64,000 nucleotides of DNA from Trichuris trichiura (GCA_037903355.1 JBAJFE010000014.1:1-64000), one strand, 5' to 3'; counted from the stretch's first letter, positions 24,722-35,400 are shown. Numbers and translations: made by a program. The notes: generated by a model from the sequence alone, not told the origin.

Positions 24722-25781
24722 GCAACCGGAGGATGACGTTGAGGATCGCATCGAACGCATCAGCGGTCCCTATACGCCTCCTCCACATGAACTCGGACAG
24801 GTGGAGCGCGAGCGCACTTCTGTGCGTTCCGCAACGAAGCTTGTTGCCCCGTTTCACCTGGGCCCACAGCGATTCGATGGTCTGTGTGTGCGCGCCTGTC
24901 GCTCAGTCCACGAAGTTCCGGGAGTGGTTCACTTGGCAATGGTGGTACCCCTCGTGGACGAGACTGCGATAGGCACGCCATTCGTCAGTGACCACTGCGG
25001 ACTCAGGCTCGACGTGGGACTGTATAATGGGCACCAGCGTTCTGGACGAGCGCTCTTACACGGTTTCGAGATGGACTGCGCCACTTTCCCGGCATACAGC
25101 ACCGAATACCCACTTCCCAGGGTACCTCCTCCCTCGGTTGTACTTACGCCGCGAGAAGAACGACTCGTCCATCTCGACCGTCATCCCGAGGCCTCCCAGT
25201 CGCACCGGTATTGTGGCCAGCGCGTCGGCTGCTAGTTGCCGCAAATATCTGCACCAACGGACTGCGGCCTGGACACAGATTCCTGAAACACAGACAATCT
25301 TTCTGGTAACGTAACAATTTTCGCGGATAACTACCCAGCTGTTCTACGCAGAACTTGATCGTAGCGTGCCCTTGACTCCAGTGATAAATAATCTCGATCG
25401 CCTTTTTCAGAGCTAACCTTTCGCGCGACCCTGTAAAGAACAGATTGGAACTATACCGAGCAGAACTGCGACTGCAATACCACCACAATTACCGGCGAAC
25501 CAAGTGCCCGAGCGTACCGAGAATTTTTAGCGGCAGGACCGTTTGTAGCAGCGCCAAACCATGCCGCCAGGAGCCAGATGCATGCCTTGGCCGCAACAGG
25601 GGCACATCCTCTCCCTGTGCAGCAGGCCCCTGCCTCGTAGAAAGAGCACAGCCGCATTTTCGTGTGGGACTATCTCCTGCAGCCAGTCGATGCTCCCCAG
25701 TCTGTTGCGCCTTCTTCGGATCTTCTTTACGTTGCCTTTACTTGTCGATGGGACGTTGTCACTAGATTCCGGGACAGACAT
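24722..25781 (-). pseudogene. Merlin (IS1595-like) transposase relic
   Basis: Minus-strand fragments in three frames carry the order expected for a Merlin transposase. First, 25781-25527 has an N-terminal zinc-ribbon type module (CPCCGQ, then WRCYKRSCR). Next, 25488-25144 overlaps the linker region. Then 25244-25056 carries VEMDESFFSRRKYNRGR, with the first catalytic Asp and the WVFGAVCR strand. Further downstream to about 24725, another frame holds VVTDEWRAY (second Asp) and TIESLWAQVKRG (final acidic residue), interrupted by a TGA at a Trp position. Such transposases move Merlin elements by cut-and-paste and are related to bacterial IS1595/ISXO2 enzymes. Frameshifts and the stop make this copy non-functional. 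I could not define terminal inverted repeats. Confidence 0.8.
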
Positions 25782-26084
25782 AACGCAGAATGAAATTAAT
25801 CCTATCTACCAAGGCACGCTGCAGTTTGGACAGTTGAACTCCGATGTTTTTTACGAATTGCTAGACGAGGTCTCAGCTTGAACGCCTGCACGCTCCATTG
25901 TGTTTCCCGTACCATCAATGCATGTGCACCTGCTACATTCCATGACCTTTGCTCATTCCTACAGGTCATTAAACGAATCAGTGACACTTGAAGACGATAT
26001 TACAATGCACTGTAGAAAAATTCTTAGAAGCTAATCCGCTACACCTATAACCGGGTCACTGCATGAGCCTATTACGTTGCAGCT

Positions 26085-26292
26085 GGTGCGGACTCAGGCT
26101 CGACGAGCTGCTACAAACGGTCCTGCCGCAAAAAATTCTGGGTACGCTCGGGCACTTCGTTCGGCGTTACATTGATCGTACGGCAAACACAATGGAGCTT
26201 GCAGGTGTTCGATGCTCTATTGTGCTGGCGCGCCAACAACTCAGCACGCGTTCAGTTACCCTGCCGACAATGTCCCTCCCGTTGTGCCGCTA
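26085..26292 (+). pseudogene. Second Merlin fragment, inverted relative to the first
   Basis: About 26107-26160 repeats, on the opposite strand, the zinc-module segment seen at 25497-25550 (CYKRSCRKKFW on the plus strand), and 26090-26105 shares the CGGACTCAGGCTCGACG block found at 24998-25014. A reading frame of about 60 codons continues to 26290. A truncated and rearranged copy of the same family. Confidence 0.65.
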
Positions 26293-26529
26293 GTAACCTG
26301 TTATGACGCTGTAGAGCGGCAGATTACGCCATGACCTAGCCGCCTCAACTTTCGGCGCCCCCGTAGCATAGTAAACCCAAAGTATCTGTTAATTTCATCT
26401 CGTCGGAATGAAACCCCGGAGGAAAGTAGTTGGTAACATCAAGAGCTAAGCATAAATGCATGAGACAAGGTGGGTAGCTATCGCAAACGATTATGCCCGA
26501 AAAATCCTATTACATTTTGCTGCGCTACG

Positions 26530-26760
26530 AACACAAAGACATGAACTTACCCGACGCAATATCGTCTCCCCAATCTGTCCACCCAAGTCTGTTCATTTTA
26601 TACAACTCATACTTGAGGTATACACACACGAACAGACGGTGGACAAGCAAACACAGAGCAACGTGGAGCAGCGGCCGCAGAGGTAGAACCAACCGATAAC
26701 AATGCTGTACAAAATATGCGCAGGTTCCTGCGCCTACGAATTTTCCTATCTGAATTACTA
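26530..26760 (+). repeat. Dispersed repeat, copy A (partner at 44690-44920)
   Basis: Same orientation and about 220 bp of clear similarity to 44690-44920, including CTGTTCATTTTATACAACTC, ACGAACAGACGGTGGACAAG and ATATGCGCAGGTTCC. Family not recognised. No coding signal. Confidence 0.8.
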
Positions 26761-27282
26761 CGCTAAAAACATCACGAGAACATCATAATTGCAGTTGTGA
26801 CAGTACACGACGATGCTTACTTGCAAAAAAATGGAACCGCGCAATGTGAAAATTATTTTTGCCAATAACCTGCTTGCAACAGACAATCATATTAAAGCAC
26901 AGGTTCAGTAAGTTTACATACTACTCCTCTTTCAACTGCGAAGATTGGCAACTAGTTGACATAGTTGAATTCCGTAATTGCATTAATTACTTCCGTAAAA
27001 GGCGGTCACGTTAACCACTACGTCATTGACATTATCGCAAATTGCAAGACCTTCAATGTTGTCAAGCTTAGCATCATTGCAACCGTTAGTACTTGCAGTC
27101 ACAAATCAACAGAATAGATGATATAACGAAATTGGCTTCTTCTAGCAAGCAAGTCTTAGCAGCACTCGTTCCTAATGATTCGAAAAGCAGCAAAACTATT
27201 GTACCTCTGCAATCTCCCAATGTGCTTTACTCGAATAATGAGTGATTCCGCTTTAAAATTATAACTTTTACCAAAAATTTCA
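26761..27282. other. Anonymous intergenic sequence
   Basis: AT-rich and without supported features. Confidence 0.4.
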
Positions 27283-27356
27283 GGCCACGTAGCTCAGTTG
27301 GTAGACCGTTAGGCGTTTTAACCTGAATGCCCAGCGTTCGACCCGCTGCGTGGCCG
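27283..27356 (+). tRNA. tRNA-Lys-like gene (UUU), possibly a pseudogene
   Basis: A cloverleaf can be drawn: 7 bp acceptor GGCCACG/CGTGGCC, D arm beginning GCTCAGTTGGTAGA (A-box), a 5 bp anticodon stem TTAGG/CCTGA including one G-T pair, and a perfect 5 bp T stem CAGCG/CGCTG around TTCGACC (B-box). The anticodon loop is CGTTTTAA, eight bases instead of seven. The canonical Lys loop CTTTTAA would need one base fewer. The D stem is also weak (GCTC against GACC). The perfect acceptor and T stems argue for a recent or functional gene, the loop and D stem for a pseudogene or tRNA-derived repeat. Confidence 0.6.
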
Positions 27357-27752
27357 GCGTAAACAAGCTAACATTGAAAATTATACCGACTTTTATTAAA
27401 GGTGTACATCCTCAACTGTTTTATCGGAATGAGAAATGCTGACTGGCAACTACGTTATTCATGGCGAGCCCGTATGAATCTATTAGCAGTAACGCAACGA
27501 AATTTGCAGCTTATTAAAACGATGCATTAGTGTTCTAACGATTTATTGTCACAGGTCTGCGTTAACACTTTTAAGCCAAATCAGCACATAAACCGTTCCT
27601 GTGATTATGTCTTCAGCGGACAACGAAAATGTGTTACACCCTTAAATGTTGGTTGTTAGTTTGCTGCTTGGTTCAAAGCATAAAGCGGTTGGCTCGAGAA
27701 GTTCAAGCTCCACGATAAGATCTCCCAGAAAATCTTATGTTGCAAATCTAAC

Positions 27753-27905
27753 GATCTACCTGTCGAGGTCTTGGAAGACTTCATTGCAAAGTTTCGTTAT
27801 TTCACCAATGGTTTCAAGAACGAAGACATTTTCAATGTTGATGAATGTGGTTTGTTTTTCAAGGCTATGTCTGATAGAAGCCTTGGTTTTAGTAGATCTT
27901 GTATG
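27753..27905 (+). pseudogene. Tigger/jerky-type DDE_1 transposase fragment
   Basis: A frame of about 50 codons contains VLEDFIAKF followed by the DDE_1 signature IFNVDECGLFFKAM, which includes the first catalytic Asp of pogo-superfamily transposases, then SDRSLGF. It ends where a foldback-family fragment begins. No start codon or other transposase domains are nearby, so it is a truncated relic. Confidence 0.75.
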
Positions 27906-28085
27906 GGTTTTCTCCTTTTTTGTCTGCGTTGGTCTCTGTAATTAAACGAAGCTATTGCTCTACCAACGAATGGATGAGCGATTATTAGGAAAAGTTCAGA
28001 AACGATACACTCAGCTTTTAGTTCGAACCGTTTGGAACGCTCTAGTTCCGTCGTCAGTGAGTTCGAGGAGCTGGATTATCATTCG
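27905..28085 (+). mobile_element. Foldback element, single-arm fragment
   Basis: Matches one arm of the palindromic element at 58732-59158, including TGCTCTACCAACG, ATGGATGAGC and the block GGAACGCTCTAGTTCCGTCG. Only one arm is present, so this is a truncated copy that abuts the Tigger fragment. Confidence 0.75.
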
Positions 28086-28979
28086 AAAAAAATAGAAATG
28101 ACAATGTTTGCAAGCCATTGTTAGTAGTCTTACATGAAATATATTAGCACATTTTATCCTTTGCGAAATCGTGCTGTCACAAGAAGGAAGCAGATGTTAG
28201 AGCAGACAATAAGTTGTCCTCAGATGGCGCTGCCGTACGTCGTCACAGGATAAGAGTATATGAAAAATTTCAGGAGCTCTGTCCGCAACAATTCATATTT
28301 GCTAATTTGCATATCGACGGCTCTAAGTGCGGTTACAAAGGCATGTATGTGAAAGTTTGCTTTACTGAGGTGAAGGCGCTGCTAAAATTGATCAACTCTC
28401 ATTCCAGTGACTATCCGTATAGTCGTCATCACCGTTTATCTTCTGCCGGCTGCAAACACTCTCAATCATTCTATAGATCAGCATTAACAGCTTGAATATA
28501 GTAGGAACGTTAGCAGTTGCATAAACGAGTGGACATTGAGCTCATCCTTTCACGCAATTGCCAAGGAAAGCTTTTGACTAGCTATTATCGCAGTTTTTTG
28601 GCGAGTAGATTTCTCAGTTGAAATAGGTTCTGCCGAAAGCATTACCCTCCGTCGTATGTGCAGATGTTCAGCTTAACCACATCCCTTTGCGGTTTGGCGC
28701 TTCCATTCGTTCCTTATACGGTCTACCCGTCTGTCCATTCGACGAACGATAGATACTTTGTTGTGAAACTGTCAAAGCAGAGCATTCTTCAATGGCAACA
28801 CACTCGTTATTAATCCTCATGAATACTCACCCATTTTGTAGTAAAAGTATACGTTGCTGTTTTAAGTAGTCCTATGCGTAAGTCCCGGAAAGCTTCGCAA
28901 TTAAACGATTTTTTGAACGGGTAGCTTTTCCGTACAATAATGTTAATTCACACACCCGTTAAAAGGAGCCATGTTTTCA
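28086..28979. other. Anonymous intergenic sequence
   Basis: One 93-codon ORF (28214-28495, plus) has no motif and no splice partners. I do not call it a gene. Confidence 0.4.
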
Positions 28980-30340
28980 AAGCAATTTGTTGTGTTTTCA
29001 TGTATTTTGTGTATGAGTAGTCTATAGTTTGTTGTTCCGCTATAGTGTTATTACGCTGTTGTGTTGTAATGTATTTTGTGGATGATTAGTCCGTAGTTTG
29101 TTGTTCGGTCATAGTGTTATTACGTTCCTGTGTTGTAATGTGTCTTGTGCATGATTAGTCTATAGTTTGTTGTTCGGTCATAGTGTTATTACGTTCTGCT
29201 GTTGTAATGTATTTTGTGCATGATTAGTCTATAGTTTGTTGTTCGGTTATAGTGTTATTACGCTGTTGCGTTGTAATGTATTTTGTGCATGATTAGTCTA
29301 TAGTTTGCTGTTCGGTCATAGTGTTATTACGTTCTGCTGTTGGAATGTATTTTGTGCATGATTAGTCTATAGATTGTTGTTCGGTCATAGTGTTATTACG
29401 TTCTTCTGTTGTAATGTATTTTGTGCATGATTAGTCTATAGTTTGTTGTTCGGTCATAGTGTTATTACGTTCCTGTGTTGTAATGTATTTTGCGCATGAT
29501 TAGTCTATAGTTTGTTGTTCGGTCATAGTGTTAATACGTTCTTCTGTTGTAATGTATTTTGTGCATGATTAGTCTATAGTTTGTTGTTCGGTCATAGTGT
29601 TATTACGTTCTTCTGTTGTAATGAATTTTGTGCATGATTAGTCTATGCTTTGTTATTCGGTTATAGTGTTATTACGCTAGTGCGTTGTAATGTATTTTGT
29701 GCATGATTAGTCTATAGTTTGTTGTTCGGCTTTATAGTTATTACGCTGTTTTGTTGTAATGTATTTCGTGCATGATTAGTCTATGGTTTGTTATTCGGTT
29801 ATAGTGTTATTACGCTATTGTGTTGTAACGTATTTTGTGCATGATAAGTCTATGGTTTGTTATTCGATCATAGTGTTATTACATTGTTGTGTTCTAATGT
29901 TACAACACAACAGCGTAATAACACTGTAGCCGAACAACAAATTATAGACTAATTATGCACAAAATACATTACAACAGAAGAACGTAATAACACTATGACC
30001 GAACAACAAACTATAGACTAACCATACACAAAATACATTACAACACAGGAACGTAATAACACTATGACCGAACAACAAACTATAGACTAATCATGCACAA
30101 AATCCATTACAACAGAAGAACGTAATAACACTATGACCGAACAACAAACTATAGACTAATCGTGTACAAAATACGTTACAACCCAACAGCGTAATAAGAC
30201 TCTAAGCGAATAACAAACTGTAGACTAATCATGCACAAAATACATTACAACACAAGAACGTAATAGCACTATGACCGAACAACAAACTATAGAATAATTA
30301 TGCACAAGATATGTTGCGACGCAATAACATAATAACACTA
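28980..30340. repeat. 69 bp tandem array with internal orientation switch
   Basis: About 13 direct copies at exact 69 bp spacing (GTGTTATTACG at 29045, 29114, 29183 and on to 29873) are followed by about 7 copies in inverted orientation (CGTAATAACAC at 29914, 29983, 30052 and on to 30328). The switch lies near 29890-29910, where TGTTGTGTT and AACACAACA face each other. The whole array is therefore a large imperfect palindrome able to form a multi-unit hairpin. Units contain TTTTGTGCATGATTAGTCTA. Confidence 0.97.
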
Positions 30341-30473
30341 ACCTATAGGTTCTCAAAATTTTTCTTCCTCGCCCCGTGTGAATGTTCCTGAGCGCTAGTG
30401 CCCTCCGATTCTGAGTGGGCAATTCTGCGCGCGCTGATTGGCTAGAAAGTTGTGCGTGGCGTAGCCCGGAGGT

Positions 30474-30520
30474 CAGTAGGTTCTCGAACGTTTCCCTCCG
30501 TCGCTCCCTGTGGGAAAAGT
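30474..30520 (-). repeat. Candidate hAT terminal repeat
   Basis: CAGTAGGTTCTCGAACGTTTC resembles hAT/ZBED-type ends and lies about 350-400 bp beyond the C-terminal coding end of the hAT relic. A similar TAGGTTCTCAAAATTTTTC occurs at 30347. Confidence 0.45.
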
Positions 30521-30868
30521 TTTGCGACACCACTGCTCGTGAGAACGTGTTGCCAAAAAGACTTCTACTTCTGATCACGTGAAAGGCGTACTATACCGGT
30601 CCTGCTTTTTCACCAACGATTTTATGATGTGAAAATTTCTGCTTGCCTTTCACTACTCTGCTCACATTTTTCAGAACGTGGAGCCACATATAGAAGAAGC
30701 GTTCATTGGTCTTTCCCGAAAGAAACAGTCAGTGTTAGTCTACTTGTTTTCGTGTGCACACAAAACAGAATTGTATTGACAAGGAGCCAGATTGAAGTGA
30801 AATCGCTTAAGCGAGAAGATACAAAAGAATCTATAACGCGAGTTTGCGACTGCACATGAACGGACACA

Positions 30869-31960
30869 GCTCAATGTGGTGGGTGTGCTTGATGTACGAG
30901 CAAGTTTTGTAGGTTTGGCTGCATCTTTGTCAGCATCAGTCTAAGATCGCCTTGATACACTATGTCCAGCCGACTTCTCTTGGTACTTAGCAGCTCCGTA
31001 ACTGCGCTGAATCTGCACTCTGCTAGATAAGACGATGGAAACGTAATAAGGAAGTTCTCTACAACAGCCCATAACAGCGGATACAGTTCCCTTATTTCGC
31101 GCTGTTGTCACAACTGCTGATATCCCATTTTCCATTTCATTTTCAGCTCTTCATTGCTTTGCAGTTCGATCAGTTCTTACTGCAATTCCATCTCCGCTTC
31201 GCCGACGTTGGACGTAGGCTCTATTGCCCACTGTGGAATTTTCAAGTAAAAGATATCACTGAACCTTTCTGTGAAGTCAACGTGCAGCATTTGCAAGTGT
31301 TGACTGCACAATTCAATTTCTTGTTCGGCGATGTCCTCTTCCTCCTTCAGTGCAGCTAGAAGGGCAAACTGATAGAACTCACCGGCCCGCAAGTTTCCTT
31401 TGAAAATGTGCAATTTCGCGACGGCAGCAGATATAACTCCTTTTGTTTTAATCAAGTTCAAGTTGCTGCCTTGGAGCTGCATGTTCATTACATTGAATTT
31501 GTAGTATAAGTCTGCCGGATACCCAATGTCCTTCTTGTTTTTCTTTAGATTTTCTCGTGGAGAAAGGTTCACACACTACAAAAATTCTAGAAATGTGTCA
31601 AAGAGGCTGTAAAACCGAGTTAAACAACCACCCTTTGCAACCAGCGAACTTCAGTGTGAAGTAAGAGGCGATTGACGTCATCATCATTCTGTTCACACTG
31701 CTGTCTGAATAATCTGCCGTTCAGGGGTTCACTTTTCATGGTATTATTTGCTGTAGTAACAATTATTATTGGTGGTGCTATTATGAACCTACTACGTAAA
31801 GTATTCAGAGGAGTTGCTGCTTTCGTTTGCAAAAATTGACAAGACACTGGGCGATGAGAAAGTTTTACAGGATTACTTGTTTTACCGCAAATAAACTGAC
31901 GTACAATGATTCTAGAGAGACCAACGTTCAAGCAGTTTGTTTTTCTACACTTCCACTGGG
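30869..31960 (-). pseudogene. hAT (ZBED/SCAND3-like) transposase relic, C-terminal half
   Basis: Three minus-strand segments follow the order of domesticated ZBED-like hAT transposases. About 31760-31620 has LNGRLFRQQCEQ then LLLHTEVRWL, a hallmark of the group. 31572-31177 has the helical middle (LYYKFNVMNMQLQG and onward). About 31120-30869 has the C-terminal dimerisation region with YLAECRFSAV and RSRLDI...DLRLMLTKMQP, ending in a TGA. The BED zinc finger and the first part of the catalytic domain are absent. Frameshifts separate the segments, so it is inactive. Confidence 0.75.
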
Positions 31961-31983
31961 ACTCTTGTACCTCAGACCGGAAG

Positions 31984-32018
31984 GGTTAGTGGTCTAGTGG
32001 TATGATTCTCGCGTAGGG
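31984..32018 (+). pseudogene. tRNA-Pro-like 5' half
   Basis: GGTTAGTGGTCTAGTGG followed by TATGATTCTCGCGTAGGG reproduces the D arm (A-box TGGTCTAGTGG) and 5' anticodon stem of eukaryotic tRNA-Pro with AGG near the anticodon position. The 3' half is missing because the Gypsy-2 sequence begins here. Either a broken tRNA gene or the head of a tRNA-derived repeat. Confidence 0.55.
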
Positions 32019-32287
32019 TTCCTCTCCTGCATGTAATCGCGAACTCTGACCTTATCGCCGATTTTGAAGTGTCGATCGCCCCATTTCCTTGAGGTTTCTT
32101 TGATCTGTCTCCTTCGTTTTTCCAACGGTTCATTTCCGCTCAGAAACATCAAGTCAAACATGGTTCTTATTCGCCTCTTCAAGAACATCTCTGAGGGTGT
32201 CAGCTGAGTGCTCAGATGCGGTGTGATGCGATACACCATCAAAACTTCACGTAAACGTTCGCTCTGTGACCGCTGGTCGCGAGACAA
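31994..32287 (-). pseudogene. Gypsy-2 integrase C-terminal part
   Basis: 97 residues with the post-core integrase pattern: TPHLSTQLTPSEMFLKRR followed by the beta-strand region FKIGDKVRVRDY. It is joined to the core by a frameshift and runs a few codons into the tRNA-like sequence before stopping. Confidence 0.8.
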
Positions 32288-33042
32288 TTTTTTAGCGCTC
32301 GTTTTAGCGTGTCGACAAACTTTTCGATTTGACCGTTTGATTGTGGGTGGTAAGGCGCTGTCGTCAGTTGCCGAGTCCCGTTTTCAGCAGAAAACGCCGT
32401 AAATTCAGATGCCGAAAGTTGTGTTCCGTTATCGGAAACTAGAACTTCTGGGTACCCAAACCTTGCAAAAACGGTTTTCAAGGTTTCTATGGTTTGCTGT
32501 GCCGTAATGCGTGGCATATGCATCACTTCTGGCCATTTCGAGTGAGCATCCACAATCACCATGAACATTTCTCCATTGAAGTTCGCGAATTCAACGCGAA
32601 CTCTTTTCCAAGGTCCATCGGCAACTTCCCATGGCCTGACTGCCACCTTAGGAGGATTTTTCTGTGCGCTGATACATCCTTCACAACTATGTACCTTCGC
32701 CTCAATGTCTTTGTTCATCCCTCCCCACCAACAAAATTGCCTTGCCATCAAAACCCTACGTTCCCTTCCGGGATGTGTTTGATGTAGTTTAGCTAGGAGC
32801 TTTGATCGCAAGTTCGTTGGAATCACTCTTCTGATGCCCCAAACGAGACAACCATACGACACACTCAATCCCGTACGTCTTACGAAATAGTCGTGCACAT
32901 TTTTCCTAGGACATTCATCCGGCCATCCTGACAAAACAAAGTGCTTCACCTGCCTTAAAAAGCTATCAGTCGCGGTCATTTCAGCGATTAGTTTAGCTGT
33001 AACAGGCAGTTCCGCTTGCATTTCCACAATCAAGTGCTTCAC
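32239..33042 (-). pseudogene. Gypsy-2 integrase core
   Basis: 267 residues: zinc module (HPGRERR, CEGCISAQ), then the core with RVEFANFNGE, VSDNGTQLSASEF and SNGQIEKFVD. The first position of the catalytic triad, normally Asp in a V/I-D-F/I-A context, is Glu here. The second Asp (SDNG) and the Glu (QIEKF) are kept. Other integrases of the family require Asp at the first site, so this copy is probably inactive. Confidence 0.85.
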
Positions 33043-33066
33043 CGTTAGGTCTTCCTCTGCATCATG

Positions 33067-33330
33067 CTAGTCAAACTTTGCATCAAAGAGCTCGTCGCTT
33101 GATGAAGGAAGTCTTGACAAACAATCTGCCTGACCGAAGTCTTTAGTGCTGCGATATTCAATATCGAAGCTGTAATTCATTAGCAAGACTGCCCATCGCG
33201 TCAACAGGCAGGCAGCCGTTTGCGGTATGCCTTTCTTCGATCTAAATATTGTCAGAAGAGGCTTGTGGTCAGTTAGCAAGGTGAAATGGCGCCCCCACAA
33301 ATACTTGTGGAATTTCTTCGCTCCATACAC
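33067..33330 (-). pseudogene. Gypsy-2 RNase H C-terminal piece
   Basis: 87 residues with [23 protein letters not shown] and the basic tether [20 protein letters not shown] before integrase. It is separated from the preceding piece by a nonsense codon at about 33355. Confidence 0.8.
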
Positions 33331-33354
33331 GATGGCTAGCGCCTCTTTCTCGAT

Positions 33355-34122
33355 TTATGCGTAGTTCCTTTGCGGTCTATTAAGCGTCTTCGAGGCATGA
33401 GCTACGACTTTCACCGTACCATCGTTCAGTTTATGGTATATCACTGCTCCAATGCCCTCATTTGATGCGTCTGCTGCGAGCACAATCGGCCATTCAGCAT
33501 GATAGTGCGTTAGTAGAAGAAAAGAATTAAGCATCGATTTCACCCGTTCTACGGCTTGCGTGTGCTCCCTGGTCCAGCTCCATTGCGAATCTTTTCTGAG
33601 CAAATGGTTAAGTGGCTTACAAAGCTCCGCTAATTTGGGCACAGATTCGGTATAGTAATTACACATACCGAGGAAAGAACGTAATTTTGCAACGTTCCCA
33701 GGCAGTGGCATGTTCACAATTGCGGCTGCTTTTTTCAGATCCGCTTGTATATCTCTCGCGCTGAGAATGTGACCCAAGTACTCAACTTCCTTCTGGAAGA
33801 AAGTGCATTTTTCCTTGCGAATTCGGAAACCAAACTCCTCGAGTCGGCCTAAGACTTCTCGTAGCGTCGCTCTGTGCTCTTCGTCAGTTTTCCCAGTTAG
33901 GATGATGTCATCCAAGTAGGCTGCCACATTTGGAATGCCTGCCAGCATCGTGTCCATTATCTTCTGGAAAATTGCTGGCGCTGATGCTACATCAAATGGT
34001 AACCTGTTGTACTGGAATAGTCCTTTGTGCGTGGTTGATGACAAGGAACTTCTTGGATTGATCGTCCAATTCCACTTGTAAATACGCATCAGACAAATCG
34101 AGCTTGGTGAACGTGATACCAC
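33355..34122 (-). pseudogene. Gypsy-2 RT (second half) and RNase H start
   Basis: 255 residues with RLPFDVASAPAIFQ (Asp where LPFG is usual), the YLDD active site in NVAAYLDDIILTG, the thumb region YLGHILSA and RNase H LAADASNEGIGA. It overlaps the previous pol piece in another frame, showing a frameshift near 34030-34060. Confidence 0.88.
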
Positions 34123-35005
34123 CTCGTAGTGCCTGGCAGAGGTCTTCAGGCCGCGAGATGGGATATGAATCGATCACCAGTTGATCATTCAACCGTGTGG
34201 AGAAGTCGGCGCATATTCGAATCTTACTGTTCAGTTTTTTTACAGTCACAATTGGAGCAGCCCAAGACGACCTGTCCACTGGCGTAAGTAACCCCATCTT
34301 GATATACCGGTCTAATTCTTTCTCCACTGCGTCGTGCATCGCGAAAGCCAAGGGAAAGGGTTTCCGAAATGCCGGTACAGCTCCCTCTTTGAGCTCTAGA
34401 TGTGCCTTTATCGTTGTGCAATGTCCGAGCTCAGGCTTAAACAGAGCCTCAAACTGATCGAAAATCTTTTTCTCAGGGGAACCACTACCAATACAGTTTA
34501 TGGACGCATCGCGCGTAAAAATCATTGGCAATGAATCGGTATCTCCAAACGCTTCAAACCAGTCACGTCCCATGATGTTCGCCACCGGCTGATTTGCCAC
34601 TCGTATGCGCAGCTTCTTGAGCTGGCCGCGGCGTCCAACAGATACTGTCGTTTCACCCTTTAAGGAGATGACACGCCCAGTGAAAGTACGTAGCTGAACA
34701 GTTGGCGGTGACAGTTTTGGGTATCCAATACGCTTCCACAGTGTGGAATTCGCTACGGTTACGCTGGCCCCAGTATCCAGTTCCATCACAAAAGGGTGTC
34801 CATCAATCGTGACATCCACCTTAAGGGGGGTCGGCGTAACGCTGCTAAAGACTTGCAACGTGATAGAGTCTGCCCCGTTTATCTGCTTCATCGCCCGCCG
34901 GCGTCTGTTCAAACGTACGTTTCCCTGTTGATGCTGCTTGGCATGGTCATCTGTTTTGTCGCGTCGGCACACACGAGAAAGAAGCCCCACACTGACCAAA
35001 TTCAT
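33992..35005 (-). pseudogene. Gypsy-2 protease and RT (first half)
   Basis: 337 residues. A Cys/His remnant (CRRDKTDDHAKQ) precedes a retropepsin-type protease with MELDTGASV and IMGRDWFEAF, then RT fingers RICADFSTRLN and palm LDLSDAYLQVELDD with the first RT Asp. The frame breaks after FLVINHA. In the family, protease matures the polyprotein and RT copies the RNA. Confidence 0.88.
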
Positions 35006-35178
35006 ATCGAGATAAGCTCGAAACTGAAGGGACCAAGCTTCCCACGCCTCCGTCTCTGGGTCAATAGTCTGTATGCCCCAACAGGCTTGCTTTCCGTAAA
35101 CCGTTCAGAAGCAGATTTTAGCGGCATATCTTACGTAAGGCAGACTTAAGTCGACTTACCGCAAAAGTTCGCACCAAA

Positions 35179-35189
35179 CCTCGTCGCCA
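35179..35189 (-). promoter_or_regulatory. Gypsy-2 primer binding site
   Basis: TGGCGACGAGG on the minus strand, just inside the 5' LTR boundary. Identical to Gypsy-1. Confidence 0.7.
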
Positions 35190-35191
35190 GT

Positions 35192-35400
35192 TGTGACAGT
35201 CTGCAGACAACCAGACGTATGACCCAACGTTTTACTTCGCTGCTCGCTGAGTCGCCGACTAACAACACACACCCACACTTCAGCTCGCACGTAAGACACG
35301 ACACACGCCTGCACCGTAACAACCGGAGCGTAGGATTTTCCGCTCTTTACCTGCTACGTCCCCCAACGGATTTCATCCGTTAGGCGGCACCACAACACTA
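35192..35400 (-). repeat. Gypsy-2 5' LTR (outer limit uncertain)
   Basis: Starts TGTGACAGTC on the plus strand directly after the primer site. The right limit is a guess because no partner LTR exists in the window. Confidence 0.5.

Larger units (their letters stand above)
32019..35191 (-). mobile_element. Gypsy-2: decayed, 3'-truncated Ty3/Gypsy element (internal region)
   Basis: Minus-strand PR, RT, RNase H and integrase pieces in Gypsy order, preceded by a short Gag remnant (about 35070-34990, TEAWEAWSLQFRAYLD) and a primer binding site TGGCGACGAGG at 35179-35189 identical to that of Gypsy-1. The 5' LTR begins at 35192, and its outer end cannot be fixed because no second LTR remains. At the other side the element stops abruptly in a tRNA-Pro-like sequence, without polypurine tract or 3' LTR. 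Most of Gag is missing. Several frameshifts and stops break pol, so it is older than Gypsy-1. Confidence 0.9.

Noticed and set aside
24720..25235. 171-codon plus-strand ORF
   Set aside because: It is antisense to the Merlin transposase relic, whose motifs are on the minus strand.
28980..30340. CRISPR-like array
   Set aside because: Units are contiguous 69 bp repeats without unique spacers, and the genome is eukaryotic.
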